Source: Paractinoplanes atraurantiacus (GTDB lineage: Bacteria > Actinomycetota > Actinomycetes > Mycobacteriales > Micromonosporaceae). From it: a stretch of 64,000 nt of DNA. Numbering within the stretch: position 1 is the stretch's first letter; every line of letters begins with the position of its first letter. The DNA lies in contig NZ_OBDY01000001.1 in NCBI RefSeq assembly GCF_900215205.1, forward strand, positions 864,786-928,785, read 5' to 3'. Made by a program: the position numbers and the translations under genes. Below, piece by piece: positions 1 to 8,093 of the stretch. The notes under the pieces were generated by a model. The model saw only the letters and a list, made by a program, of their open reading frames with translations, searched no databases and had not been told where the DNA came from.

Positions 1-1522
1 TCGTGTACTTGATCTCGATGCGGTCCTGGATCCAGCGCCGCTCCTCGGGGCCCTGGATGTGCATGTACTCGATGCCGACCCGGCGGCAGTACGTGTCGCG
101 CAGGACGCCGAGCACGTCGCGCAGCTTCATCTTCTGCTTGCCGGCGAAGCCGCCGACCGGGAACGTCCGGTCGAGGTCCCACAGGGTCAGCCCGTGCTGG
201 AGCACGTCGAGGTCGGGGTGGCGGCGGATCTCGAACTCGAGCGGGTCGGTGTCGGCCATGAGGTGGCCGCGCACGCGGTACGCGTGAATGAGCTCGACGA
301 CCCGGGCCGCCTTGTCGATCTGGCCCTCGGAGGTGTGCGCGACGTCGCGGACCCAGCGGACCGGCTCGTACGGGATGCGCAGCGACGTGAAGATCTCGTC
401 GTAGAAGCCGTGGTCGCCGAGCAGGAACTCGTGCATGGCCTTGAGGAACTCGCCGGACTGCGCGCCCTGGATGACCCGGTGGTCGTACGTGCTGGTCAGC
501 GTGGTGACCTTGCTGACCCCGAGGTCGGTGAGGGTCTCGTCGCTCATGCCGGAGTAGGGAGCGGGGTACTCCATGGCGCCGACGCCGATGATGGCGCTCT
601 GGCCGGTCATCAGGCGGGGGATGGAGTGCACCGTGCCGATGCCGCCCGGGTTGGTCAGCGAGATCGTCGTGCCGGCGTAGTCGTCCATGGTCAGCTCGTT
701 GCGGCGGGCGCGCCGGACCACGTCCTCGTACGCCTGCCAGAACTTGCGGAAGTCCATCTTCTCGCAGCCCTTGATGGACGGCACGACCAGCGTGCGGGAG
801 CCGTCCTTCTTGGCGAGGTCGATGGCGATGCCGAGGTTGATGCTCTCCGGCTGCACCAGGGCGGGCTTGCCGTCGACCTGGGCGAACGAGTTGTTCATCT
901 CCGGGTGCTTCATGACCGCGCGGACCAGCGCCCAGCCGATCAGGTGGGTGAAGCTGACCTTCCCGCCCCGGCCGCGCTGGAGGTGGTTGTTGATCACGAT
1001 GCGGTTGTCGACCATGAGCTTGGCCGGGACCGTGCGCACCGATGTGGCGGTCGGCACCTCCAGCGAGGCCGACATGTTCTGTACGATCTTGGCAGCGACA
1101 CCGCGGAGCGTGGTGGTCTTGGCACCCTCGGACGCCTTGCCGTTGGCCTCGGCCGGAGCCGGCTTGGGCGCCGGCTTGGCCTCCGGTTTCGGGGCGGGCT
1201 TCTCCTGGGCCGGAGCCGCGGCGGGAACAGTCGGCTTGACGGGGGCCACGGTGGTGGCGGCCGGTGCGTCGGTGCCGGCGCGCTTGGCGCTGGCGGTGGC
1301 GTTCGCCGCGGTCGCCTCGTCGGGCGTCACGATCGAACCCGTGGCCATCGCCGGCTTGTAGTCGGCGAAGAAGTCGTGCCATGCGGGGTCGACGCTGGTG
1401 GGGTCGGCCAGGTAACGCTGGTACATCTCGTCGACGATCCACTCGTTGGGACCGAAGTCCGCGAGTGGGTTCTCATGAGAGGTCTGCTGGGTCGACACTT
1501 CCGTGTTCGCCTCTTTCACCAT
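1..1522 (-). CDS. kgd: Multifunctional 2-oxoglutarate decarboxylase/dehydrogenase, N-terminal part (runs off the left edge)
   Basis: Only the first 507 or so codons are present, read leftward from an ATG at 1522. The start of the protein has the FGPNEW-type E1-binding segment, followed by an Ala/Pro/Lys-rich linker (about residues 55-115). Next is an E2-type acyltransferase domain that ends near the catalytic DHRVIQG motif, and then the beginning of the E1 (thiamine diphosphate) region. This E2-E1 fusion is typical of actinobacterial Kgd/SucA, which acts in the TCA cycle and is controlled by the FHA protein GarA in mycobacteria (family knowledge). The full family protein is about 1,230 residues, so more than half lies outside the window. 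No clear Shine-Dalgarno precedes the start; a GTG one codon later is possible. Confidence 0.95.
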   Translation of the reverse strand, partial: MVKEANTEVSTQQTSHENPLADFGPNEWIVDEMYQRYLADPTSVDPAWHDFFADYKPAMATGSIVTPDEATAANATASAKRAGTDAPAATTVAPVKPTVPAAAPAQEKPAPKPEAKPAPKPAPAEANGKASEGAKTTTLRGVAAKIVQNMSASLEVPTATSVRTVPAKLMVDNRIVINNHLQRGRGGKVSFTHLIGWALVRAVMKHPEMNNSFAQVDGKPALVQPESINLGIAIDLAKKDGSRTLVVPSIKGCEKMDFRKFWQAYEDVVRRARRNELTMDDYAGTTISLTNPGGIGTVHSIPRLMTGQSAIIGVGAMEYPAPYSGMSDETLTDLGVSKVTTLTSTYDHRVIQGAQSGEFLKAMHEFLLGDHGFYDEIFTSLRIPYEPVRWVRDVAHTSEGQIDKAARVVELIHAYRVRGHLMADTDPLEFEIRRHPDLDVLQHGLTLWDLDRTFPVGGFAGKQKMKLRDVLGVLRDTYCRRVGIEYMHIQGPEERRWIQDRIEIKYT

Positions 1523-1634
1523 GTTTGTCAGCACGCGACTGTTTCCGTCACATGGGACGGGAAGGATTCGGCATCCAGGCTACGCCGTCCCTAGAGGCGA
1601 ACTGTCCCCACGTCGGTTGTGTGACGCCCTTTCC

Positions 1635-2465
1635 TCAAGAGATGTCGCGACGCTTGGTGATCAATGTGCCGATGATTCCGGTAATGGCGGCGTAGCCGAT
1701 CAGCACGGCGGCACCGACCCATCGCGGAGGGTTACCCGGCAGGTCGGTTCCGGAAATCATCAGTTGCGAGGCGGTGGTCGGCACGAGCACCTGAAGCTTG
1801 TTGATCCACTCGGCCACCCACTGGCTGAGCAGGAAGAACACCAGCTGCAGGGCCGCGCTGCCGACCACGTAGGAGATGGCCAGGACCAGTGTGGCCGCGA
1901 TCTGGCTGCGGATCAGCACGCCCACGCCGACGCCGAGGATCGCCCACAGCACGAAGGCCAGCGCGTTGAGCCCGATCGCCCGCCAGACGTCGGCCGAGCC
2001 GAGCTGCGTGGGCACGTCGAGGTTCGACATGATCGGTGGTACGACGATCAGGTTGATCACCGTCGTCAGCAGCCACACGATCAGGCCCACCACGATCGCG
2101 GCGCCGAACTTGGCCAGGATGACCGATTCCCGCCGCGGCGTGGTCAGGAACGTGGTAGTGGCCGTCAGATGGAAGAACTCGCTCGTCACGATGATCGCGG
2201 CGAGCAGCACCACGATCAGGATGCCGAAGTACTGACCGCTCGTGTACATCGTGGTGGCCACGTTGACCGGCTCGAGCGCGGCCTGCACCTGCTCGGCCTG
2301 CACGTCGCTCGCGCCCTCGGTGGTGGCGGGGTCGGTGGTGGCGAACGTGGCCCAGTTGGCCAGCACGCTCGCCGCGTACAACGGCACCAGGACGATGCCG
2401 AGGATCCACCAGATCGAGGTGGTGCGGACCTTGAACAGTTCCGCGTTGACCAGGCCGAGACTCAT
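1635..2465 (-). CDS. ABC-2 type transporter permease
   Basis: A 276-residue membrane protein with about six hydrophobic segments. An early one near residues 17-37 is followed by a polar extracytoplasmic loop rich in T, A and D/E; further segments come at roughly 80-100, 125-150, 165-190, 195-220 and 240-265. This is the layout of ABC-2 permeases that export drugs, peptides or lipids. Its start overlaps the stop of the upstream ATPase gene by 4 bp, so the two are translationally coupled and should form one transporter. The substrate cannot be told from the sequence. A 112-bp gap separates it from kgd, which lies further left on the same strand. Confidence 0.9.
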   Translation of the reverse strand: MSLGLVNAELFKVRTTSIWWILGIVLVPLYAASVLANWATFATTDPATTEGASDVQAEQVQAALEPVNVATTMYTSGQYFGILIVVLLAAIIVTSEFFHLTATTTFLTTPRRESVILAKFGAAIVVGLIVWLLTTVINLIVVPPIMSNLDVPTQLGSADVWRAIGLNALAFVLWAILGVGVGVLIRSQIAATLVLAISYVVGSAALQLVFFLLSQWVAEWINKLQVLVPTTASQLMISGTDLPGNPPRWVGAAVLIGYAAITGIIGTLITKRRDIS

Positions 2466-3373
2466 CGGATTCCAGCCTTTCCGGCCGTCAGCTGCAGGAA
2501 CACCTGTTCGAGATCGCCGCGCTCGGTGGCCAGCTCGTGCAGCTCGACCGAGGCGGTGAAGGCGGCGTGGCCGATCGCGGCCGCTTCGGCGCCGACGACC
2601 ATGAGGGAGCCGTCGGACTGCTCGGTGGCGGTCGCGTTCAGCTCGGAGAGGGCGGCCTTGAGCTCGGCCGCCTGCGGGGTGCGGACCCGGACGTGCGCGC
2701 CCGTGCCCATCGTGCCCAGCACCTCGTCGACCGGGCCCTGCCGGATCAGCTTGCCGGCCGCCACGATCACCACGTCGTCGGCCAGCAGCTGCATCTCGCC
2801 CAGCAGGTGGCTGGAGACCAGCACCGTCCGCCCCTCGGAGGCCAGCGCCTTGAGCAGGTCGCGCATCCAGCGGATGCCCTCGGGGTCGAGGCCGTTGGCC
2901 GGCTCGTCGAGGATCAGCACGCGCGGGTCGCCGAGCAGGGCCGCGGCGATGCCGAGCCGCTGGCGCATGCCCAGCGAGTAGCCCTTGAACTTGCGGTTGG
3001 CGGCCGGGGTGAGCCCGACGATCGTCAGCACCTCGTCGGCCCGGCTGTCCGGCAGGCCGGCCGCGCGGCAGATCATCCGCAGGTGGTTGCGCCCGGTGCG
3101 GCCGCGGTGGGCGCTGGACGCCTCGAGCACCGCGCCGACGTGCTTGAGCGGGTCGTGCAGGTCGACGTATTTCGTGCCGCCGAAGGTGGCCTGGCCGGAA
3201 GTCGGCGTGACCAGGCCGAGCAGCATGCGCAGCGTCGTGGTCTTGCCCGCGCCGTTGGGACCGAGGAAGCCGGTCACGCGGCCGGTGCGGACGCTGAACG
3301 AGAGATCGTCCACCGCACGTAGACGTTTGTACTGCTTCGTGAGGTGCTCGACGACGATCTCGTCGGTGCTCAT
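2462..3373 (-). CDS. ABC transporter ATP-binding protein
   Basis: A 303-residue nucleotide-binding subunit. Visible motifs are Walker A GPNGAGKTT (residues 38-46), a signature-like segment SLGMRQR, and Walker B VLILDEPANGLDP followed by the H-loop region SSHLL. The C-terminal 80 residues carry the extra domain common in CcmA/NatA-type exporters. It is cotranscribed with the permease just downstream. The start is supported by a GGAAAGGA sequence before the ATG. It energises the permease at the cytoplasmic face; the exported substrate is unknown. Confidence 0.95.
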   Translation of the reverse strand: MSTDEIVVEHLTKQYKRLRAVDDLSFSVRTGRVTGFLGPNGAGKTTTLRMLLGLVTPTSGQATFGGTKYVDLHDPLKHVGAVLEASSAHRGRTGRNHLRMICRAAGLPDSRADEVLTIVGLTPAANRKFKGYSLGMRQRLGIAAALLGDPRVLILDEPANGLDPEGIRWMRDLLKALASEGRTVLVSSHLLGEMQLLADDVVIVAAGKLIRQGPVDEVLGTMGTGAHVRVRTPQAAELKAALSELNATATEQSDGSLMVVGAEAAAIGHAAFTASVELHELATERGDLEQVFLQLTAGKAGIR

Positions 3374-3409
3374 CGAAATCCTTTCCGAGGGCTGGGAGAG
3401 GTCAACCTA

Positions 3410-4066
3410 CTAAACCGTGGCGATCCATGTGGCCCGTGCCGTGGCGATCCGGTCACCCTCCGGCCCGTACACGGTGGAGCCGACCAGCGCCTTGCGGCCG
3501 CTGAACTCGACCGCGGCGCCCACGACGACGCAGGTCGTGCCCGGTTCGGGGAGGGCGGCCACCTCGGCCGCGATCCGGCCCAGCACGTACGTCCGCCCGT
3601 TGATCAGGGCCGCCCATCCGCCGGGACAATCGAGCGCGGCCCAGACCACCGGAAGATCCGCCTCTTCGGGCACGGACCAGGGTGCGGCCGTACGCCCGTT
3701 CGGCAGCGGCCCGGAGAAGATGCGCAGCCCGTCGGGGCGCGCGGTGCCGCAGACGTAGCACGTGGGGAACGGATGCGCCGTGAAACCGGGGTACGACCGC
3801 GACGCCTCCTCCGCCTCCGCGAGCCCGGCCGGCGCCACCGCCGCAAGCCCCGGGTCCACCTCGGCCAGAGACGCCACGAGCGTGTCGCCGTCGAGCACCG
3901 AGCCGCCGTCGAGCCGCAGCTGCGTCTCAAACGGTGGCGGCACCCGCAGGGTCACCTCGTAGACCGGCCCACCCACCCGCGCACCCGCCGCGACCGCGAA
4001 GGCCCCGGCCGACCAACCACCGTTCCCTGTGCCCGGTGGACCGTTGTAACGAGCAGGAATGTGCAT
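3410..4066 (-). CDS. Hotdog-fold-like protein of unknown function
   Basis: A 218-residue soluble protein. The middle has a CYVCGTARPDGLRI segment with two closely spaced cysteines. The C-terminal half (LDCPGGWAAL, then VLGRIAAEV, ending in a TARATWIAT strand) resembles the end of acyl-CoA thioesterase-like hotdog proteins. This fold assignment is an inference from pattern and no catalytic residue can be named. It lies 36 bp downstream of the ABC ATPase region, but they are separate: this gene is upstream in reading direction and diverges from the olsB-like gene across 94 bp. No convincing Shine-Dalgarno precedes the ATG. Confidence 0.75.
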   Translation of the reverse strand: MHIPARYNGPPGTGNGGWSAGAFAVAAGARVGGPVYEVTLRVPPPFETQLRLDGGSVLDGDTLVASLAEVDPGLAAVAPAGLAEAEEASRSYPGFTAHPFPTCYVCGTARPDGLRIFSGPLPNGRTAAPWSVPEEADLPVVWAALDCPGGWAALINGRTYVLGRIAAEVAALPEPGTTCVVVGAAVEFSGRKALVGSTVYGPEGDRIATARATWIATV

Positions 4067-4160
4067 GCGAGGAAGGCTCGCACAAGCCGTTCATTTTGTG
4101 GCCATGAATCGCCACCTGGACCGACATTCCATCGGCAGGTGTCACCCTTACACAGATCAC

Positions 4161-4922
4161 ATGGCCGTATTACTTACCGCCGCCGCCCCCACCGGGACCA
4201 GCGGCTACACCCTGCTCATCGCCGACGACCCCGAGCAGGTCGCCGCCGCGCAGCGGCTGCGACACGACGTCTTCGCGGGCGAGCTCGGCGCCCGTCTCCC
4301 CGCCTCCGCCGACGGGCGCGACGTCGACGAGTTCGACGAGTTCTGCGACCACCTGATCGTGCGCGACGACGCGTCCGGCGCGGTGGTCGGCACCTACCGG
4401 ATGCTTCCCCCGAAGGCCGCCGAGCGCGCCGGCCGCCGCTACGGCGACGGCGAGTTCGACCTGGCCGGCCTGCGGCCCCTGCGCGACCAGCTGGTCGAGA
4501 CCGGCCGCTCCTGCGTGCACCCCGACCACCGCAGCGGTGCGGTCGTCAACCTGATGTGGGCCGGCATCGCCCGCTACCTGCACCTGAACAACCTGCGCTG
4601 GCTCGGCGGCTGCGCCTCGGTGCCGCTCGACGACGGCGGCGTCACCGCGGCCGGCGTGTGGGCCCGGGTGCGCGGCAAGCACCTCTCACCGCCCGCCCTG
4701 CGGGTCACGCCGCGCCGGCCCTGGCTGGCCGGGACCGATCTCGAAGGCGACCCCAAGGTGCAGCCGCCGGCGCTGCTCAAGGGCTATCTGCGGATCGGCA
4801 GCTGGGTCTGCGGCGAGCCGGCCTACGACCCCGACTTCAACTGCGCCGACTTCTACGTGCTGTTCTCCATGGACCGGCTGGACCCGCGGTACCGCCGCCA
4901 CTTCCTCGGAGCGACCCGATGA
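4161..4922 (+). CDS. olsB: OlsB-like GNAT family N-acyltransferase (ornithine lipid type)
   Basis: A 253-residue protein with the hallmarks of the OlsB/hemolysin-like acyltransferase family: RLRHDVF near the start, the strand HLIVRDD..GAVVGTYRML, and the conserved ETGRSCVHPDHR segment before a helix. OlsB transfers a 3-hydroxyacyl chain from acyl-ACP to the amino group of ornithine (family knowledge). It overlaps the next gene, an OlsA/PlsC-type O-acyltransferase, by 4 bp (ATGA), which matches the usual olsBA order and makes ornithine-lipid synthesis the best reading. I chose the ATG at 4161 because the conserved domain starts soon after; upstream in-frame starts (4059, 4104) add an unconserved leader. 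No Shine-Dalgarno is visible, so a leaderless transcript is possible. Confidence 0.85.
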   Translation: MAVLLTAAAPTGTSGYTLLIADDPEQVAAAQRLRHDVFAGELGARLPASADGRDVDEFDEFCDHLIVRDDASGAVVGTYRMLPPKAAERAGRRYGDGEFDLAGLRPLRDQLVETGRSCVHPDHRSGAVVNLMWAGIARYLHLNNLRWLGGCASVPLDDGGVTAAGVWARVRGKHLSPPALRVTPRRPWLAGTDLEGDPKVQPPALLKGYLRIGSWVCGEPAYDPDFNCADFYVLFSMDRLDPRYRRHFLGATR

Positions 4923-5686
4923 TCGCCCTCTGGCAGCCGGTGTCCGGGTGCACCGCGCTGTGCCGTGACGGGCTCGACCGGCGGGTGCTTCCCGGTGCCG
5001 GATTTCTGCGCATGGTCACGCTGGCCGGCGTACTCCTCAGCGGTCTCTTGCTCGTGCCTGTCCTGCGGGGAGTCGCGCTGCGGACCCTGGCCCGCACGAT
5101 GCTCGCGGTCCTGGGCATCAAGGTCGTCCGGCAGGGACCGGCGGTGAGGCCGGGCAGCCTGATCGTGGCCAACCACGTCTCCTGGCTGGACATCCTGGTG
5201 CTGACCGCGTCGGCGCCGGTCCGTCTGGTGGCCAAGGGCGAGGTCGGCGCGTGGCCGGGCATCGGCGCGCTGGCCGGCCTCTCCGGCGCGATCTTCATCG
5301 ACCGCTCCCGTCCGAAGGCGCTGCCGGGCACGGTGGCCGAGGTGACCGCGGCGCTGCGGTCGGGCCGGACGGTCGCGGCCTTCCCCGAGGGCACCACCTA
5401 TTGCGGCGCCAACCAGGGCGCTTTCCGGCCGGCGCTGTTCCAGGCCGCGATCGACGCCGGCGCCCCGGTGGTGCCGGCCTCGCTCGTCTACGACTCGACG
5501 GCGGCCGCCTTCATCGGTGACGACACGCTGTGGGATTCCGTACGCCGGGTCGCCGCTCTCAAGAAGTTGACCGTTACCCTCGTGACCGCGCCCGCGTTGC
5601 GTCCCGCCGCCGGAGCCGACCGCAAGGTGCTCGCCCGCGCCGCGCAGTCCTCGCTCCGCGTCTCCGGCTACCGCCTGGCGGCCTAA
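4919..5686 (+). CDS. olsA: 1-acylglycerol-3-phosphate acyltransferase family protein, OlsA-like
   Basis: A 255-residue membrane-associated acyltransferase. A hydrophobic anchor lies at about residues 35-60. It is followed by the catalytic H-x4-D motif in ANHVSWLD, the glycerophosphate-binding type block FIDRSRP, and FPEGTT. The family esterifies a lysolipid using acyl-ACP or acyl-CoA. Coupled to the preceding OlsB-like gene by an ATGA overlap, it most likely adds the second fatty acid to lyso-ornithine lipid; a general PlsC role in phosphatidic acid synthesis is the alternative. It ends 68 bp before the response regulator start, and that gap holds phased CAG repeats. Confidence 0.85.
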   Translation: MIALWQPVSGCTALCRDGLDRRVLPGAGFLRMVTLAGVLLSGLLLVPVLRGVALRTLARTMLAVLGIKVVRQGPAVRPGSLIVANHVSWLDILVLTASAPVRLVAKGEVGAWPGIGALAGLSGAIFIDRSRPKALPGTVAEVTAALRSGRTVAAFPEGTTYCGANQGAFRPALFQAAIDAGAPVVPASLVYDSTAAAFIGDDTLWDSVRRVAALKKLTVTLVTAPALRPAAGADRKVLARAAQSSLRVSGYRLAA

Positions 5687-5692
5687 GCAGGC

Positions 5693-5731
5693 TTTCAGAA
5701 AACTTTCAGCCGCCGTGCAGGCCAGTCGCAG
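5693..5731 (+). promoter_or_regulatory. Four CAG-ending hexamers phased at 11 bp (PhoP-box-like)
   Basis: Hexamers TTTCAG (5693), TTTCAG (5704), GTGCAG (5715) and TCGCAG (5726) recur exactly every 11 bp. The first two are identical, including the preceding C. M. tuberculosis PhoP binds direct repeats of TCACAG-type elements separated by 5 bp, i.e. 11-bp phasing (established), and the gene that follows is a PhoP-like regulator. An AATACT element (5742-5747) could be the -10, placing the transcript start close to the ATG. Autoregulation is inferred. Confidence 0.55.
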
Positions 5732-5754
5732 CGGACTGATAAATACTGGGTGTC

Positions 5755-6468
5755 ATGGCCGTTCAGACCCAGCCCAAGCAGGCCGAGGCGAAACTGCTCG
5801 TCGTCGAGGACGACGCGAACATCCTCGAGCTGCTTTCCGCCAGCCTCCGATTCGCCGGCTTCGACGTGAGCACCGCGATGAGCGGCAGCGCGGCGGTCAG
5901 CGCGGCGAAGAACTCCACCCCCGACCTCGTCGTCCTCGACGTGATGCTGCCCGACCTCGACGGTTTCGAGGTCATCCGGCTCATGCGCGAGGGCGGCCAG
6001 CGTACCCCCGTGGTCTTCCTGACCGCCCGGGACGGCACGGACGACAAGATCCGCGGCCTCACCCTGGGCGGCGACGACTACGTCACCAAGCCGTTCAGCC
6101 TCGAGGAGCTCACCGCCCGCATCCGGGCGGTGCTGCGCCGCACGACGCAGGGCGACGAGGAGCCGTCGCGCCTGGTCTTCGCCGACCTCGAGCTCGACGA
6201 GGAGACCCACGAGGTCTACCGCGCCGGTCAGCGCGTGCAGCTCTCGCCGACCGAGTTCAAGCTCCTGCGCTACCTCATGCTCAACGCCAACCGGGTGCTC
6301 TCCAAGGCGCAGATCCTCGACCACGTCTGGAAATACGACTTCCGCGGTGACGACAACATCGTCGAGTCGTACATCTCGTACCTGCGCCGCAAGGTCGACA
6401 ACGTGCAGCCGCGCCTGATCCACACGCTTCGCGGCGTCGGGTACGTGCTCCGCAAACCCGCCGTCTGA
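5755..6468 (+). CDS. phoP: PhoP-type response regulator, OmpR/PhoB family
   Basis: A 237-residue two-domain regulator. The receiver domain has acidic residues ED at 18-19, the phospho-acceptor Asp62 in LDVMLPD, and Lys112 in the YVTKPFS block. The C-terminal winged helix begins with FADLELDEETHEVYRAGQ and includes SPTEFKLLRYL and the DNA-contacting VESYISYLRRK helix. These segments closely match mycobacterial PhoP as I remember it, more than other OmpR members. The histidine kinase gene follows 8 bp downstream. No good Shine-Dalgarno precedes the ATG, which may be read from a leaderless mRNA. Confidence 0.92.
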   Translation: MAVQTQPKQAEAKLLVVEDDANILELLSASLRFAGFDVSTAMSGSAAVSAAKNSTPDLVVLDVMLPDLDGFEVIRLMREGGQRTPVVFLTARDGTDDKIRGLTLGGDDYVTKPFSLEELTARIRAVLRRTTQGDEEPSRLVFADLELDEETHEVYRAGQRVQLSPTEFKLLRYLMLNANRVLSKAQILDHVWKYDFRGDDNIVESYISYLRRKVDNVQPRLIHTLRGVGYVLRKPAV

Positions 6469-6476
6469 GCCGCGCC

Positions 6477-8060
6477 GTGACCCTCACCGAGCGGGTGCGC
6501 ACCACGCTCCCGCTGCAGGGCAGCCTGCGCTCCGTCCCGCTGCGGGTCAAGCTGGTGGCCTCCGTGCTGACGCTGGTCTTCGCGGCGCTGGTCGCGATAA
6601 GCGCCGCGAGCACCTACGCCCTGCACAACTACCTGCTCAAGCGGGTCGACTCGTCGATCAGCGTCTACGCGGCCACGATCTCCCGGCTCCGCTACGCCAC
6701 CAAGATCCCGGTGCCGGCCGACTTCTACGTCTCGCTCAGCTCGGTCAGTGGTGTGCGTGACGCCGACGGCGTCGCCGCCGGCGACGACAAGCTGGGCGAG
6801 CAGGACTTCCCGCCGCTGGTCAAGGGCCTCGACGACATCAACGCGGTGCTCGGTCAGCCGTACACGGTCAAGTCGCCGAACGGCAAGGTGGAGTGGCGTG
6901 TGCTGGTCGTCGTCGACAGCAGCGGCGCCGTGCTCCAGGTGGCCGAGAAGCTCTCGGTGATCAAGCAGGCGGTCAGCCAGCTGCTCTGGGTCGACCTGCT
7001 GGTCGGCGTGGGCGTGCTGATCGCGCTCGCCTCGGTCGGCGCCGCCCTGGTCCGGCAGAGCCTGATCCCGCTGCACCAGATCGAGCGCACCGCGGCCGCG
7101 ATCGGCGCCGGCGACCTCACCCAGCGCGTCCCCGACCCCGAGGGGCACGGCGGGCCACCCACGACCGAGCTGGGCCGGCTCTCCCGGGCCCTCAACGCCA
7201 TGCTCGCGCAGATCGAGGCGGCCTTCACCGCTCGCGCCGAGTCGGAGGCGGCGGCCCGCGCGGCCGAGTCGGTGGCCAACGAGGCGGCCGAGGCGGCCCA
7301 GCATTCCGAGTCGCGGGCCGTGCGCTCCGAGGGCAAGATGCGGCAGTTCGTGGCCGACGCGTCGCACGAGCTGCGCACGCCGCTGACCACCATCCGCGGC
7401 TTCGCCGAGCTCTACCGCCAGGGCGCGGTCACCGACCCCGAGGACGTCGCCAAGCTGGTGCGCCGCATCGAGGACGAGGCGGCCCGGATGGGCCTGCTCG
7501 TCGAGGATCTGCTGCTGCTGGCCCGCCTCGACCGGGAGCGGCCGCTCAACCTGGCCCCGGTCGAGCTGCCGGTGCTGGCGCTCGACGCGGTCGAGGCCGC
7601 ACAGGCCACCGCGCCCGAGCGCACCATCGAGCTCGAGGTCCGCGACAGCGCCGAGAGCCTGGTCGTCAGCGGCGACGACGCCCGGCTGCGCCAGGTGATC
7701 GGCAACCTGATGACCAACGCCCTGGTGCACACGCCGCCGGAGGCGACGGTGACCCTGCGGGTCTACGCGGAGCCGGACGGCCGGGCGTCGTTCGAGGTGT
7801 CGGACACCGGGCCGGGGCTGACCGAGAATCAGAAGGCGCACATCTTCGAGCGGTTCTACCGGGTGGACGAGGCGCGCACGCGCAACACCCAGCGGGCGGC
7901 CACCGGGACGGGTCTGGGGCTGGCCATCGTGGCGGCGATCGTCAGGTCGCACCAAGGAACCGTCGAGGTGATCTCGGAATCGGGACAGGGTGCCACCTTC
8001 AAGGTGACTTTGCCTACGCTAAATCCGGATAAAGGCTTCACAGAAAACATCCAGGCCTAA
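6477..8060 (+). CDS. PhoR-type sensor histidine kinase
   Basis: A 527-residue membrane kinase starting at GTG. Transmembrane segments at about residues 26-48 and 168-192 bracket an extracytoplasmic sensor loop of roughly 120 residues. A HAMP linker follows, then an Ala/Glu-rich coiled region. The H box has His297 in DASHELRTP, and the ATPase domain shows NLMTNALVH (N box), DTGPGL and GTGLGLAIV. It is cotranscribed with the PhoP-like regulator 8 bp upstream and is its obvious partner. Its last 8 codons also contain the CAG repeat array proposed to control htrA. Confidence 0.93.
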   Translation: MTLTERVRTTLPLQGSLRSVPLRVKLVASVLTLVFAALVAISAASTYALHNYLLKRVDSSISVYAATISRLRYATKIPVPADFYVSLSSVSGVRDADGVAAGDDKLGEQDFPPLVKGLDDINAVLGQPYTVKSPNGKVEWRVLVVVDSSGAVLQVAEKLSVIKQAVSQLLWVDLLVGVGVLIALASVGAALVRQSLIPLHQIERTAAAIGAGDLTQRVPDPEGHGGPPTTELGRLSRALNAMLAQIEAAFTARAESEAAARAAESVANEAAEAAQHSESRAVRSEGKMRQFVADASHELRTPLTTIRGFAELYRQGAVTDPEDVAKLVRRIEDEAARMGLLVEDLLLLARLDRERPLNLAPVELPVLALDAVEAAQATAPERTIELEVRDSAESLVVSGDDARLRQVIGNLMTNALVHTPPEATVTLRVYAEPDGRASFEVSDTGPGLTENQKAHIFERFYRVDEARTRNTQRAATGTGLGLAIVAAIVRSHQGTVEVISESGQGATFKVTLPTLNPDKGFTENIQA

Positions 8061-8065
8061 CACAG
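8038..8065 (+). promoter_or_regulatory. Three CAG-ending hexamers phased at 11 bp upstream of htrA
   Basis: TCACAG (8038), ATCCAG (8049) and ACACAG (8060) lie exactly 11 bp apart; the first is a perfect match to the core of the mycobacterial PhoP box. The array overlaps the end of the sensor kinase gene and sits 30-55 bp before the htrA start. The same arrangement occurs before the regulator gene. That the PhoP-like protein activates this protease gene is an inference. Confidence 0.5.
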
Positions 8066-8093
8066 GTCGGTACGAGCGCGACGGGGCAAGGTT

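Noticed and set aside
6270..7955. A long minus-strand frame opposite the sensor kinase
   Set aside because: Low-complexity, Arg/His/Leu-rich translation and complete overlap with a well-supported kinase gene; a codon-bias shadow.
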